A stretch of DNA of 49,421 nucleotides from Pseudoselenomonas ruminantium (GTDB lineage: Bacteria; Bacillota; Negativicutes; Selenomonadales; Selenomonadaceae): the NCBI RefSeq assembly GCF_900142515.1, contig NZ_FRBC01000005.1, forward strand, positions 1-49,421. The letters are read 5' to 3'. The notes beneath the pieces are model-generated. The model was given only the letters and a program-made list of their open reading frames with translations. It was not told where the DNA came from and made no database searches. This document shows, one piece after another, positions 7,827 through 16,090 of the stretch (position 1 is its first letter; each line of letters starts with the position of its first letter). Position numbers and translations under genes: made by a program.

Positions 7827-7962
7827 AGAACTTTTCGTATTGGGAACAATTATAATTAATAGGAATAGTTGCAGGTTATGTAAAGGAATAAAAGCAATAA
7901 ATTTCAAGCAATGAGCCGCTTTTCAGAAAATATATTTTTCCATTGATTTTCGCCAAAAATGT

Positions 7963-7991
7963 TTTACTTATGGGGACAAAGAGTGTAGAAT
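7963..7991 (+). promoter_or_regulatory. promoter of pyk
   Basis: TTTACT (7963-7968), 17-bp spacer, TAGAAT (7986-7991). Transcription would start near 7998, leaving a leader of about 135 nt. Confidence 0.6.
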
Positions 7992-8000
7992 AGTAGCAGA

Positions 8001-8094
8001 TGGGGATTTTTTCCCCGATGAAACAGGCCGTAGACAGGACGCCATACAGCGACTCCGGAAAGGGACGATAGTTCCTACGGAGGTGTCCGTCTAA
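8001..8094 (+). ncRNA. candidate structured 5' leader of pyk
   Basis: The leader folds into a GGGG/CCCC hairpin and then a larger element. AGACAGGAC near 8033 can pair with GTCCGTCT near 8086. Inside it CTCCG/CGGAG and GGGAC/GTTCC stack with a small asymmetric internal loop (GAAA opposite TA). Nothing matches a riboswitch class known to me, and no T-run terminator follows. The rest of the 7745-8133 gap holds only the two divergent promoters. Confidence 0.45.
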
Positions 8095-8133
8095 AATATA
8101 ATATGTAGTAAAAGAATAGGTGGGGTTTACAAC

Positions 8134-9546
8134 ATGTTAAAAAAGACGAAAATCGTTTGCACGCAGGGTCCGTCCACAGAGAAACCGGGCGTAATCGATG
8201 CACTGATTGCCAATGGCATGAACTGCGCACGCTTCAACTTCTCCCATGGTGACCACGAAGAACATCTTGGCCGTATCAATATGGTTCGTGAAGCAGCCAA
8301 GAAAGCTGGCAAGGTTATCTCTTTAATCCTCGATACCAAAGGTCCGGAAATGCGTCTGGGCGAGTTCAAAGATGGCAAGGTTATGCTGGAAAAAGGCAAC
8401 CAGTTCACTCTGACTTATGATGACGTACCGGGTGACGAAACTCATGTTTCCGTAAACCACAAAGGTCTCTATACGGAAGTCAAGCCGGGCGACACCCTGC
8501 TTCTCTCCGATGGTCTCGTAGCTCTCAAGGTAGACGAAATCAAGGGCAAGGACATCGTGACGACGATTCAGAACAGCGGCAAGATGAGCACCCGCAAACG
8601 CGTAGCTGCTCCGGGCGTATCCCTTGGCCTGCCTCCTATCTCCGAACAGGATGCTAAGGACATCATCTTCGGCTGCGAACAGGATATGGACTTCGTAGCT
8701 GCTTCCTTCATCCAGCGTCCGGATGACGTACTGGCTATCCGCAAGCTCATCGAAGAGCACAATGGCCGTATGGAAATCATCCCGAAGATCGAAAACCTCG
8801 AAGGTGTCAAGAACTTCGATGCTATCCTCGAAGTTTCCGACGGCATCATGGTTGCCCGTGGTGACCTGGGCGTAGAAGTTCCGGCTGAAGACGTTCCTCT
8901 GATCCAGAAGGAAATCATCCGCAAGTGCAACGCTGCTGGCAAGCCGGTTATCGTTGCTACGCAGATGCTCGACTCCATGGAACGCAACCCGCGTCCGACC
9001 CGCGCAGAAGTATCTGACGTTGGTAACGCCATCCTCGATGGTACGGATGCTATCATGCTGTCCGGTGAAACGGCTTCCGGCGACTATCCGGTAGAGGCTG
9101 TTTCCACGATGAACCGCATCGCACAGCGCATCGAAAGCTCCCTCGAATACAAGGAACTCTTCGTGGAACGCGGCTTCCAGCACATGGAATCCCGTACGCG
9201 TGCCATCGCTCATGCTACGGTTCAGATGGCTTACGAGCTCGATGCTCCGGCTATCATCACGCCGACCGAAACGGGTTACACGACGAAAGTCGTTTCCAAG
9301 TATCGTCCGAAGGCTGCTATCGTTGCCTACACTCCGAGCGAGAAGGCTCTGCGTCAGCTGAACCTCCGTTGGGGCGTATATCCGGTTCTCGGCACCATGT
9401 GGAACGATGTGGATGAGATGATCAGCAACGCTACGGCTGCTGCTGTCAAGGAAGGTCTCGTAGAACGTGGCGACCTCACCATCATCACTTCCGGTGTGAA
9501 GGCTGGCAAGGGCAACTCCAGCTCCGTACGCGTGTACAACATCTAA
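8134..9546 (+). CDS. pyk: pyruvate kinase
   Basis: A 470-residue pyruvate kinase, PEP + ADP to pyruvate + ATP. The N-terminus KKTKIVCTQGPST, the active-site regions FNFSHG, DTKGPEM, IPKIEN and ARGDLGVEV (about residue 240), and TQMLDSM, then the C-terminal allosteric domain, are all present. It ends at the usual enterobacterial length and lacks the extra PEP-utiliser domain found in bacilli. Codon use is strongly biased to a few codons, as in highly expressed genes. It is monocistronic: own promoter and structured leader upstream, strong terminator downstream. Confidence 0.97.
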   Translation: MLKKTKIVCTQGPSTEKPGVIDALIANGMNCARFNFSHGDHEEHLGRINMVREAAKKAGKVISLILDTKGPEMRLGEFKDGKVMLEKGNQFTLTYDDVPGDETHVSVNHKGLYTEVKPGDTLLLSDGLVALKVDEIKGKDIVTTIQNSGKMSTRKRVAAPGVSLGLPPISEQDAKDIIFGCEQDMDFVAASFIQRPDDVLAIRKLIEEHNGRMEIIPKIENLEGVKNFDAILEVSDGIMVARGDLGVEVPAEDVPLIQKEIIRKCNAAGKPVIVATQMLDSMERNPRPTRAEVSDVGNAILDGTDAIMLSGETASGDYPVEAVSTMNRIAQRIESSLEYKELFVERGFQHMESRTRAIAHATVQMAYELDAPAIITPTETGYTTKVVSKYRPKAAIVAYTPSEKALRQLNLRWGVYPVLGTMWNDVDEMISNATAAAVKEGLVERGDLTIITSGVKAGKGNSSSVRVYNI

Positions 9547-9567
9547 TCTTATACCGCAAGGATAATC

Positions 9568-9600
9568 AATTCCGCTCCTGCAAGGGGGCGGAATTTTTTA
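9568..9600 (+). terminator. rho-independent terminator of pyk
   Basis: AATTCCGCTCC (9568-9578) pairs with GGGGGCGGAATT (9584-9595) and is followed by TTTTTTA. Confidence 0.88.
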
Positions 9601-9614
9601 TTTGTACTCTTATA

Positions 9615-9644
9615 TTGTAACTATGTATACAAATGGTGTATAAT
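9615..9644 (+). promoter_or_regulatory. promoter of ilvB-ilvN
   Basis: TTGTAA (9615-9620), 18-bp spacer, TATAAT (9639-9644). The leader is only about 65 nt, too short for a T-box or a leader-peptide attenuator. Confidence 0.6.
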
Positions 9645-9716
9645 ATTACTTATGAATTGTGTTAAAATGTAAACAATTACCAAACATACTTAGTGAGAAT
9701 GGGAGGGCTTGCTTTG

Positions 9717-11411
9717 ATGATGAATGGCGCTCAGGCGGTATTGGAGAGCCTGAAGAAAGAAGGCGTGGATGTGGTGTTCGGCTATCCGGGGGGAGCGGTG
9801 CTGACACTTTACGACGCGGTTTACAAGATGAAATTTCCCCATATCCTGACCCGGCATGAGCAGGGAGCTATCCATGCGGCTGATGGCTATGCTCGGGCTA
9901 CGGGCAAGGTGGGCGTGGTGTTTGCGACCTCCGGCCCCGGTGCCACGAACCTCATTACGGGTATCGCCACGGCCTGCACGGATTCCGTGCCGCTGGTGTG
10001 CATCACGGGACAGGTGGCCAATCCCTATATCGGCAAAGATTCCTTCCAGGAGGCCGATATCTTCGGCATCACGACGCCGATCACCAAGCATAACTATCTG
10101 GTCAAGGACGTCCGGGAGCTGCCGCGGGTGCTCAAGGAGGCCTTCTTCATCGCTAATACGGGCCGCAAAGGTCCGGTGGTCATTGATGTGGCCAAGGATG
10201 TCTTTGATGCGAAAATCGACTATGAATACCCGGAAAAGGTCAATCTGCGCGGCTACAGCGGTGTCTATGATGGCAATGAAACGGAAATCGCGGCAGCGGT
10301 AGAGGCGGTGCAGAAGGCAGAACGTCCGCTGATCTTTGCGGGCGGTGGTATCATCAGCTCCGATACGGCGGCAGAAGTGCAGAAACTGGCGAAGAAACTC
10401 GGTGTGCCGGTGACTTCCACCTTGCTGGGCTTAGGCGCTGTGCCGGCGGATACGGACGGCTTTTTGGGCTTTGCCGGGATGCATGGTTCGTATGCGGCCA
10501 ACATGGCTATCCAGAAATGCGATTTGCTGCTCTGTATCGGCATGCGCTTCAGTGACCGCGTGACAGGCCGTGTGGACGGTTTTGCGCCTAAGGCGAAAAT
10601 CATCCATTTCGAGCTGGATCGGGCAGAAATCAACAAGAATGTCACGGCAGACCTCAAGGTGTTGGGGGATTTGCGCTGGACGCTGCCCCGCTTCAACAAG
10701 AAGTTGTCGGCCACCAAGGAGAAGTTTGCTGAGAAGTTCAAGGGCTGGAAAGCGGATGTCCTCAAGATGCACGCGGAACATCCTTTCAGCTATGTGGAAA
10801 ACGGTGAGGCCATCAAACCGGGGGCACTTATCCGCAAGGTTAGCGAGCTGTCCGATAAGGACACCATCGCCGTGACGGACGTGGGCCAGCATCAGATGTG
10901 GGCCGCGCAGTTCTTTGACGTATACAAGCCGCGCCACTTCCTGACCTCCGGCGGTCAGGGCACGATGGGCTATGGCCTGCCGGCTGCTATGGGGGCCAAG
11001 GTCGGCGCACCGGACAGCAAGGTCGTGCTCTTCACCGGCGATGGCAGTATCATGATGAACTGCCAGGAATTTGCGACCATCGCGGACAACGATATCGATG
11101 TGAAGGTCGTGATTGTCCACAACTGCATCCTGGGCATGGTGGGACAGTGGCAGCGCCTGTTCTACAACCATCATTATTCCCAGTCGGAGCTCAAGGGCAA
11201 GACGGATTTCGTGAAGTTGGCCGAAGCGATGGGGCTCAAGGGCTACCGCCTGACGAAGAAGGAAGAGCTCGATACGGTACTGCCCCAGATCATGGCAGAG
11301 AAGGGCCCTGCACTCATTGATGTGCTGATTCCGGAAGAAGAGGACGTCCTGCCTATGGTACCGGGCGGCAAACGGCTTGACCAGATGGTGCTGGGAGGTA
11401 GCAAGAAATGA
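9717..11411 (+). CDS. ilvB: acetolactate synthase, large (catalytic) subunit
   Basis: A 564-residue thiamine diphosphate enzyme that condenses two pyruvates to acetolactate (or pyruvate with 2-ketobutyrate) at the start of valine, leucine and isoleucine synthesis. Glu48 in RHEQGAIHAADGYAR is the conserved ThDP-activating residue. The ThDP/Mg motif begins GDGS at 441. FGYPGGAVL and GQVANPYIGKDSFQE are characteristic. The ATG at 9717 is chosen over the upstream GTG (9693) because GGGAGGG lies 9 bp before it and the protein then starts MMNGAQ, as in homologues. It overlaps ilvN by 4 bp, giving coupled translation of the two subunits. Confidence 0.95.
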   Translation: MMNGAQAVLESLKKEGVDVVFGYPGGAVLTLYDAVYKMKFPHILTRHEQGAIHAADGYARATGKVGVVFATSGPGATNLITGIATACTDSVPLVCITGQVANPYIGKDSFQEADIFGITTPITKHNYLVKDVRELPRVLKEAFFIANTGRKGPVVIDVAKDVFDAKIDYEYPEKVNLRGYSGVYDGNETEIAAAVEAVQKAERPLIFAGGGIISSDTAAEVQKLAKKLGVPVTSTLLGLGAVPADTDGFLGFAGMHGSYAANMAIQKCDLLLCIGMRFSDRVTGRVDGFAPKAKIIHFELDRAEINKNVTADLKVLGDLRWTLPRFNKKLSATKEKFAEKFKGWKADVLKMHAEHPFSYVENGEAIKPGALIRKVSELSDKDTIAVTDVGQHQMWAAQFFDVYKPRHFLTSGGQGTMGYGLPAAMGAKVGAPDSKVVLFTGDGSIMMNCQEFATIADNDIDVKVVIVHNCILGMVGQWQRLFYNHHYSQSELKGKTDFVKLAEAMGLKGYRLTKKEELDTVLPQIMAEKGPALIDVLIPEEEDVLPMVPGGKRLDQMVLGGSKK

Positions 11412-11911
11412 TGAAAAAATATTTATTAGCAGTGCTGGTGGACAACAAACCTGGTGTGCTCACGCATGTTTCGGGGCTGATCAGCCGCCGGGCTTTCAAT
11501 ATCGAAAGTATTTCTGCCGGGTATACAGAAGAACCGGATGTGACCCGCATCAATATTGTGGTATCCGTGGAATCCAAAAATGAGCTCGACCAGGTGGTGA
11601 CCCAGCTGGGCAAGCTCATTGATGTCATCAAGATCGTAAATCTGTCGGAAGTGGATTCCATCGAACGGGAACTCGTGATGATCAAGGTGCGGGCCGACAA
11701 GAGCAATCGTGCCGAACTCATTGATATTGTCAATATCTTCCGCGCCAATATCGTGGATGTAAGCCAGGAAAATGTCGTTATTGAGCTTACTGGTCAGGAA
11801 AGCAAGATTGACGGCATCATTGAGGTGCTTTCGGATTACGAGATCATCGAGATTGCCCGTACCGGCGCGATTGCCTTGTCCCGCGGGCCGGTGCCGGTCA
11901 AGCAGATGTAA
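11408..11911 (+). CDS. ilvN: acetolactate synthase, small (regulatory) subunit
   Basis: A 167-residue regulatory subunit. The N-terminal ACT domain (LLAVLVDNKPGVLTHVSGLISRR motif, residues 4-75) binds branched-chain amino acids for feedback control, and the C-terminal ALS_ss domain activates the catalytic subunit. Length fits the IlvH/IlvN family (about 160). It overlaps ilvB at ATGA. A small terminator follows, beyond which a minus-strand gene converges. Confidence 0.95.
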   Translation: MMKKYLLAVLVDNKPGVLTHVSGLISRRAFNIESISAGYTEEPDVTRINIVVSVESKNELDQVVTQLGKLIDVIKIVNLSEVDSIERELVMIKVRADKSNRAELIDIVNIFRANIVDVSQENVVIELTGQESKIDGIIEVLSDYEIIEIARTGAIALSRGPVPVKQM

Positions 11912-11913
11912 CT

Positions 11914-11932
11914 GCTCCGTGCAGGAGCTTTT
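11914..11932 (+). terminator. short terminator after ilvN
   Basis: GCTCC (11914-11918) and GGAGC (11924-11928) with loop GTGCA, followed by TTTT. Confidence 0.6.
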
Positions 11933-11942
11933 GCAGGGCATC

Positions 11943-14900
11943 TCAATCCGGGACGGCGGCGGCTTTTTTGACCGCTGCCAGGCGCTCTGCATCGGCTTCG
12001 GCAAGCTGATAGCCGGATAATTCCGTCAGCATATAGGTCAGGCTGTCATAATCAAAGCTGGCAGCAATTTCTTGTAAAGCCTCCCAGGCTTCGGCAACTT
12101 CCGAAGCACTGATGGGGGCTTTTTCGTCGTTGGCTTTCTCTTGAGGCCGCAGGGGGGCAAGGTTGCGCAAAAAGCTGCGATAGAGCGCCATGAGGGCATT
12201 GTTGTTGGCGAGGATTTCCTCATAGTAGCCGTTGTTGCCTGCATCTTCAAGGCGCCGGGCCTTTTCGGATAACTCACCGGCACCGATTATCCGGGCTGTG
12301 CTCTTTAAGGCATGGACTTTGGTGGTGTAGTTATTCCAATCCTGCAGCTGATAGAAGCGTTCGATCTCTGTGGACCCGCTTTCAATGGACTGGACAAATA
12401 CGGTCAGTGCGTCCAGATAGTCGCTGACTGAGCCGCAGTGTTCTATGCCGGCGTTCAGGTCAAGACCCGGTACATCACTCAGCCAGGCCGGCAATGCGGC
12501 TTCCTGTTCGGTAGGCTCTGGCATTCCCGCTGGACGTACTTTTTCGGCAGGCAGGTATTTGCACAGCATATTTTCCAGCAGGTGGCTGTCAATGGGTTTG
12601 GTCAGGTAGTCGTCGAAGCCTGCGGTGATGTACTCCTCCCGGGCACCGCTGATGGCATTGGCAGTCAGGGCGATGACCGTGGTATGGCGATTCGGGAAGT
12701 TTTCTTCCAGACGGAGTTCTTTGATTTTCGTCAGGGTTTCAATTCCGTCCATGCCGGGCATGCGGTGATCCAGAAGAATCAGGTCATAGGCTGTGGTCTG
12801 CAGCCGTTCCAGACATTCGTAGCCGCTCAGGGCAGTATCTGTCTGTACGCGTGTCTGCTTCAGCAGGCTTTTGGCCACAGTCAGATTCATCGCAGTATCG
12901 TCTACGATGAGGATCCTTGCCTCCGGGGCAATAAAGCTTTCCCGATAGGTGCTCTGCTGGCTGATCTGCTGGCGATAAGCCGCTTCGTAATTGCCCATGG
13001 GAGTCCAGTTCAATACCTGTTGGCAGATGGCAAAGGCAAAACAGGAACCCTCACCATAGCGGCTTTCGACTTCCAGATGGCTGTCCATCAGTTCCAGCAG
13101 GCGCTGGGTGATATTCATGCCCAGTCCTGTCCCCTCGATGGTGCGGTTACGTTCTTCCTCGATGCGCTCAAAGGCATGGAAGAGTTTGCTGATATCTTCC
13201 TCCTTGATGCCGATGCCGGTATCTTCGACTTCAATCCGCAGGCGGATCTCATTGGGCGTGTCCGTGGGGGTCCAGGACAGGCGCAGGGTGACAGAACCTG
13301 TTTCCGTATACTTGACCGCATTGGTCAGGATGTTGGTCACCACCTGCCGCAGGCGGATCTCATCGCCTTTGAGCACGCTGGGCAGATCTTCAGCAGCCTC
13401 GACGTAGAACGCGAGGCCTTTTTTCTCTGCCCGCTGACGCATCATATTGGCCAGGTCATTCAAGCAGGAGCTCACCGCATATTCTACAGGGATGATTTCC
13501 ATTTTCCCGGCTTCGATCTTGGAAAAGTCCAGGATATCGTTGATCAGGCCCAACAAGGTATTACCAGCATTGCGGATATTTTCCGCGTATTCCCGGGTAT
13601 GTGGTTCATGGGTTTCCCGCAGGATCATTTCATCCATCCCTAAGACGGCATTGATGGGGGTGCGGATCTCATGGCTTATATTGGAAAGGAACTGGCTTTT
13701 CGCCAGATTGGCAGCCTCGGCGGTATGGGCCATAGCCCGCAATTCCTTATTGCTCTCGTCTAATTCCCGGGTGACGGCGGCCAGGAAGGTGGCCATGCGT
13801 TCGGACAGGGGGATGATGCGGTGTTCCTTTCGCTGGGTGGTGATATCCATGTCGCTGAGTTTCAGATGGGGCTCTCCCTCACGGAGGCCTGCTGCAACCA
13901 GGGCGCTGTTCAGGATGCCGCCCTGGTTCTGATAGCGGTAGATTTCCGACGTGCCATAGTTGCAGATCAGGTGGGGGGCGAAGCGGCGGTAGCTGTCGAT
14001 CTCGAATGGCGCTTTTTCCTTGAGGAACAGGGTGCGGTTGCCGCAAACCGTCAAAAACAGGGCTTGAGGGGCGAAGCCCCACATATATTCGCTGTTTATG
14101 ACGGTTTCCTGCAGCAGGTCCTCATGTACGGCGTAAGTCAGGCGGATCTTTTCGCCGGTGTAGACATCGCTGCTGAAATACAGCCGTCCAGCGTCATCAT
14201 AGCGGGGCGGGACCCGCGCGATGGTACAGCCATTGCGTTCGATTGCCAGTGGGAATTCGGATATATTGTAGACGAAATTTTCATCCGGCAGTACATTGAG
14301 ATAGCGGTGATAGACTTCTGTAGGCCGCATATTGTCGATGAGGGAGATGCAGTTGTTTCCCTTCGTGGCGGTGATGGTCATTTCTTTGCCCAGTTCCTTC
14401 CAGCCGAAGAGATAATCGGTCTTCACATGGAGATCTTTGCCGCTGAACACAGCCAGTACGATGCCTTGCCGATACATGTCCTTCCCGATGACATACTGCT
14501 GTTCGACATCATTCATTTCATTGAAGGAAAAGAGATTGTTGAATTTTTGGCCGTCGGCACTGAATTCGAACATCCCTGCTGTGCAGCCGAAATAGGAAAT
14601 ATCCGGCGTATCCTTGGTGAGACTATTGATGAACTGGTAAAAGTTGATGGACAGTCCCGCACAGTATATGGCGGCAGCCTTGCTGTCTGCAATGGCCTGG
14701 ATCTGTGCGCTTAATTCCTGGCCGGCAACGGCATAGCCGTCAGGAGAGCCCGTGTATTCTAAAAGGTCTACCCGGCTGCTTTCCAGAAAGGTCATATTCA
14801 TCTGGAGCACGGAGTCACGTTTCTCACTGCCATAAAGAGCTTCGCTAATGCCTGTCACCACGGCCTGAGGAAAGACCTCCCGGATGGCGGTGCGCACCTG

Positions 14901-15065
14901 GGTCGCGGTCACTCGGCAGAGCAGCCGGAACAATAGATGGATATAGACGGCATTATCCTGCCGGTCCGCGGATTCAGCCTTCTTCTGCCAAAGGATTTCT
15001 TTGACCTTGGCGACAAACGCAGGCCGGTCCGTTTCCCAGCGAATGGTGAAACCTTCCTGTATCAT
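11943..15065 (-). CDS. FIST-domain hybrid sensor histidine kinase (HisKA, HATPase, REC, HPt)
   Basis: A 1040-residue soluble hybrid kinase. Residues about 30-400 carry a FIST sensor region (GLSINFYQFINSLTKDTPDISYFGCTAG-like core). A coiled linker (about 425-455) leads to the HisKA box with phospho-acceptor His465 (SHEIRTPIN). HATPase motifs follow: NILTNAVKYT, DTGIGI and GTGLGM. The receiver has Asp766 (LILLDHRMPGMDG), and a C-terminal HPt domain has His918 (KVHALKSTARIIGAG). No membrane segment or signal peptide is visible, so it senses inside the cell. FIST domains are thought to bind small ligands such as amino acids. The start overlaps the upstream regulator by 4 bp. No DNA-binding output domain is encoded in the operon. 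Divergence from cstA hints at control of nutrient uptake; this is inference. Confidence 0.88.
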   Translation of the reverse strand: MIQEGFTIRWETDRPAFVAKVKEILWQKKAESADRQDNAVYIHLLFRLLCRVTATQVRTAIREVFPQAVVTGISEALYGSEKRDSVLQMNMTFLESSRVDLLEYTGSPDGYAVAGQELSAQIQAIADSKAAAIYCAGLSINFYQFINSLTKDTPDISYFGCTAGMFEFSADGQKFNNLFSFNEMNDVEQQYVIGKDMYRQGIVLAVFSGKDLHVKTDYLFGWKELGKEMTITATKGNNCISLIDNMRPTEVYHRYLNVLPDENFVYNISEFPLAIERNGCTIARVPPRYDDAGRLYFSSDVYTGEKIRLTYAVHEDLLQETVINSEYMWGFAPQALFLTVCGNRTLFLKEKAPFEIDSYRRFAPHLICNYGTSEIYRYQNQGGILNSALVAAGLREGEPHLKLSDMDITTQRKEHRIIPLSERMATFLAAVTRELDESNKELRAMAHTAEAANLAKSQFLSNISHEIRTPINAVLGMDEMILRETHEPHTREYAENIRNAGNTLLGLINDILDFSKIEAGKMEIIPVEYAVSSCLNDLANMMRQRAEKKGLAFYVEAAEDLPSVLKGDEIRLRQVVTNILTNAVKYTETGSVTLRLSWTPTDTPNEIRLRIEVEDTGIGIKEEDISKLFHAFERIEEERNRTIEGTGLGMNITQRLLELMDSHLEVESRYGEGSCFAFAICQQVLNWTPMGNYEAAYRQQISQQSTYRESFIAPEARILIVDDTAMNLTVAKSLLKQTRVQTDTALSGYECLERLQTTAYDLILLDHRMPGMDGIETLTKIKELRLEENFPNRHTTVIALTANAISGAREEYITAGFDDYLTKPIDSHLLENMLCKYLPAEKVRPAGMPEPTEQEAALPAWLSDVPGLDLNAGIEHCGSVSDYLDALTVFVQSIESGSTEIERFYQLQDWNNYTTKVHALKSTARIIGAGELSEKARRLEDAGNNGYYEEILANNNALMALYRSFLRNLAPLRPQEKANDEKAPISASEVAEAWEALQEIAASFDYDSLTYMLTELSGYQLAEADAERLAAVKKAAAVPD

Positions 15066-15712
15066 GGTATGCGCCCTCCGGTTGTTCCGCTTGGATCGTG
15101 CAGTTTTTGATATTTGCGTTTCTCAAAGAATTCATCAATAGCGGCCACAAGTTTGCTGCGTTCCATGGATTTCAACAGGTAGCCATCCGGTTTCAGGGCT
15201 AACACCTTCATAACGCTTTCGCGGTCACCCTTGCCGGTCAGGAAAATCACCGGGATGGAATCCAGGCGGGTCTCGCTGCGGATCATTTCCAGCACTTGCG
15301 GCCCGGAGGTCACCGGCATCTCGTAATCCAGCAGGATGAGATCCGGCTTATTGTCGGCGATATACATCAGGGCTTGTGCACCGGACGTCACAATCGTGAT
15401 CCTATATTTGGTGGAGAGCCAATCCTTTATCATTTTGAGGAAGGTGCCGTCATCATCCACGAGCAGGATGTTCTTGCGCCTGGCCAGGTCATTGCTGGCT
15501 TCCAGCAGCCAATCCACCTGTGCTACGAGTTTTTGCATATCAAAGGGGCGTTCGAAGGCGGCGGCAATCAAAGCTTTGGGGATGGTATGGGTAACCGTCT
15601 CGATTTCATTGGCTGTACCGACCAGAATCAGCAGTTTGTCCTCCTCGGTACAGATATCCTTGATGTAGACCAGTGTGCCCGTGATCTCGTCCACAAAGTC
15701 TCCGAGATACAT
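15062..15712 (-). CDS. two-receiver response regulator, in-frame C-terminal part of a frameshifted gene
   Basis: An open frame of 216 residues that lacks its natural N-terminus. Residues 1-75 are the end of a degenerate receiver-like domain (AAFERPFDMQKLV), and residues 78-200 form a complete receiver: NILLVDDD acidic pocket, Asp129 in LILLDYEMP, then FLTGKG and the lysine region. There is no output domain, so it acts by protein contact or as a phosphate relay partner of the kinase encoded next to it (4-bp overlap). The codon-in-frame sequence continues upstream past the ATG at 15712 to an A8 run at 15738-15745, where one base too many breaks the frame from the start at 15866. No good ribosome-binding site precedes 15712. 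Confidence 0.75.
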   Translation of the reverse strand: MYLGDFVDEITGTLVYIKDICTEEDKLLILVGTANEIETVTHTIPKALIAAAFERPFDMQKLVAQVDWLLEASNDLARRKNILLVDDDGTFLKMIKDWLSTKYRITIVTSGAQALMYIADNKPDLILLDYEMPVTSGPQVLEMIRSETRLDSIPVIFLTGKGDRESVMKVLALKPDGYLLKSMERSKLVAAIDEFFEKRKYQKLHDPSGTTGGRIP

Positions 15713-15728
15713 GACGAAAAGTTCCGCC

Positions 15729-15866
15729 TCATCTTTGTTTTTTTTCGATATCTTCTACGGCAGGGTCAACGAATATTACCTCATAGCCTCCGTTCTGGAG
15801 GTTCTTGGCGATGGTATTGAGCATAAAGGACTTTCCTCTGTGAACCAGCAAAATATTCTTTTTCAT
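15729..15866 (-). pseudogene. N-terminal fragment of the two-receiver regulator, cut by a 1-base frameshift
   Basis: From the ATG at 15866 (preceded by a GGGGG stretch) the frame reads MKKNILLVHRGKSF and ends at a TGA after 45 codons. Removing one A from the A8 tract (T8 at 15738-15745 on the plus strand) joins it to the next frame as a 267-residue protein with a complete N-terminal receiver-like domain. That domain lacks an obvious phospho-acceptor Asp. The cause may be sequencing error, recent mutation, slipped-strand phase variation or slippage during expression. Confidence 0.7.
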
Positions 15867-15992
15867 GTCCCCCGATCCTTCCTATCTTAGTCCCTCTGTT
15901 TATTCGCATACTACTTACTTACCCATTTCGCCACGGGCGGGAAATATCCTGCTGATTCGGGGCGGCTTTGGCGATTTATCTGTGTTTACAGG

Positions 15993-16021
15993 TTGACACA
16001 TGAAATGCAAAGTGTTATTAT
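15993..16021 (+). promoter_or_regulatory. promoter of cstA
   Basis: TTGACA (15993-15998), 17-bp spacer, TATTAT (16016-16021). It lies about 70 bp before the cstA start, in the divergent gap with the kinase operon. Confidence 0.75.
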
Positions 16022-16090
16022 GATGGCTATACAAAAGTCCATTGCAATAGCACTTATTTTGTAAAGGTATCGTTGAAAGAGGGTTTTAGG

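Noticed and set aside
9600-9716. T-box or leader-peptide attenuator before ilvB
   Set aside because: The leader is about 65 nt, has no AGGGTGGNACCGCG-type motif, and no terminator lies between the promoter and ilvB.
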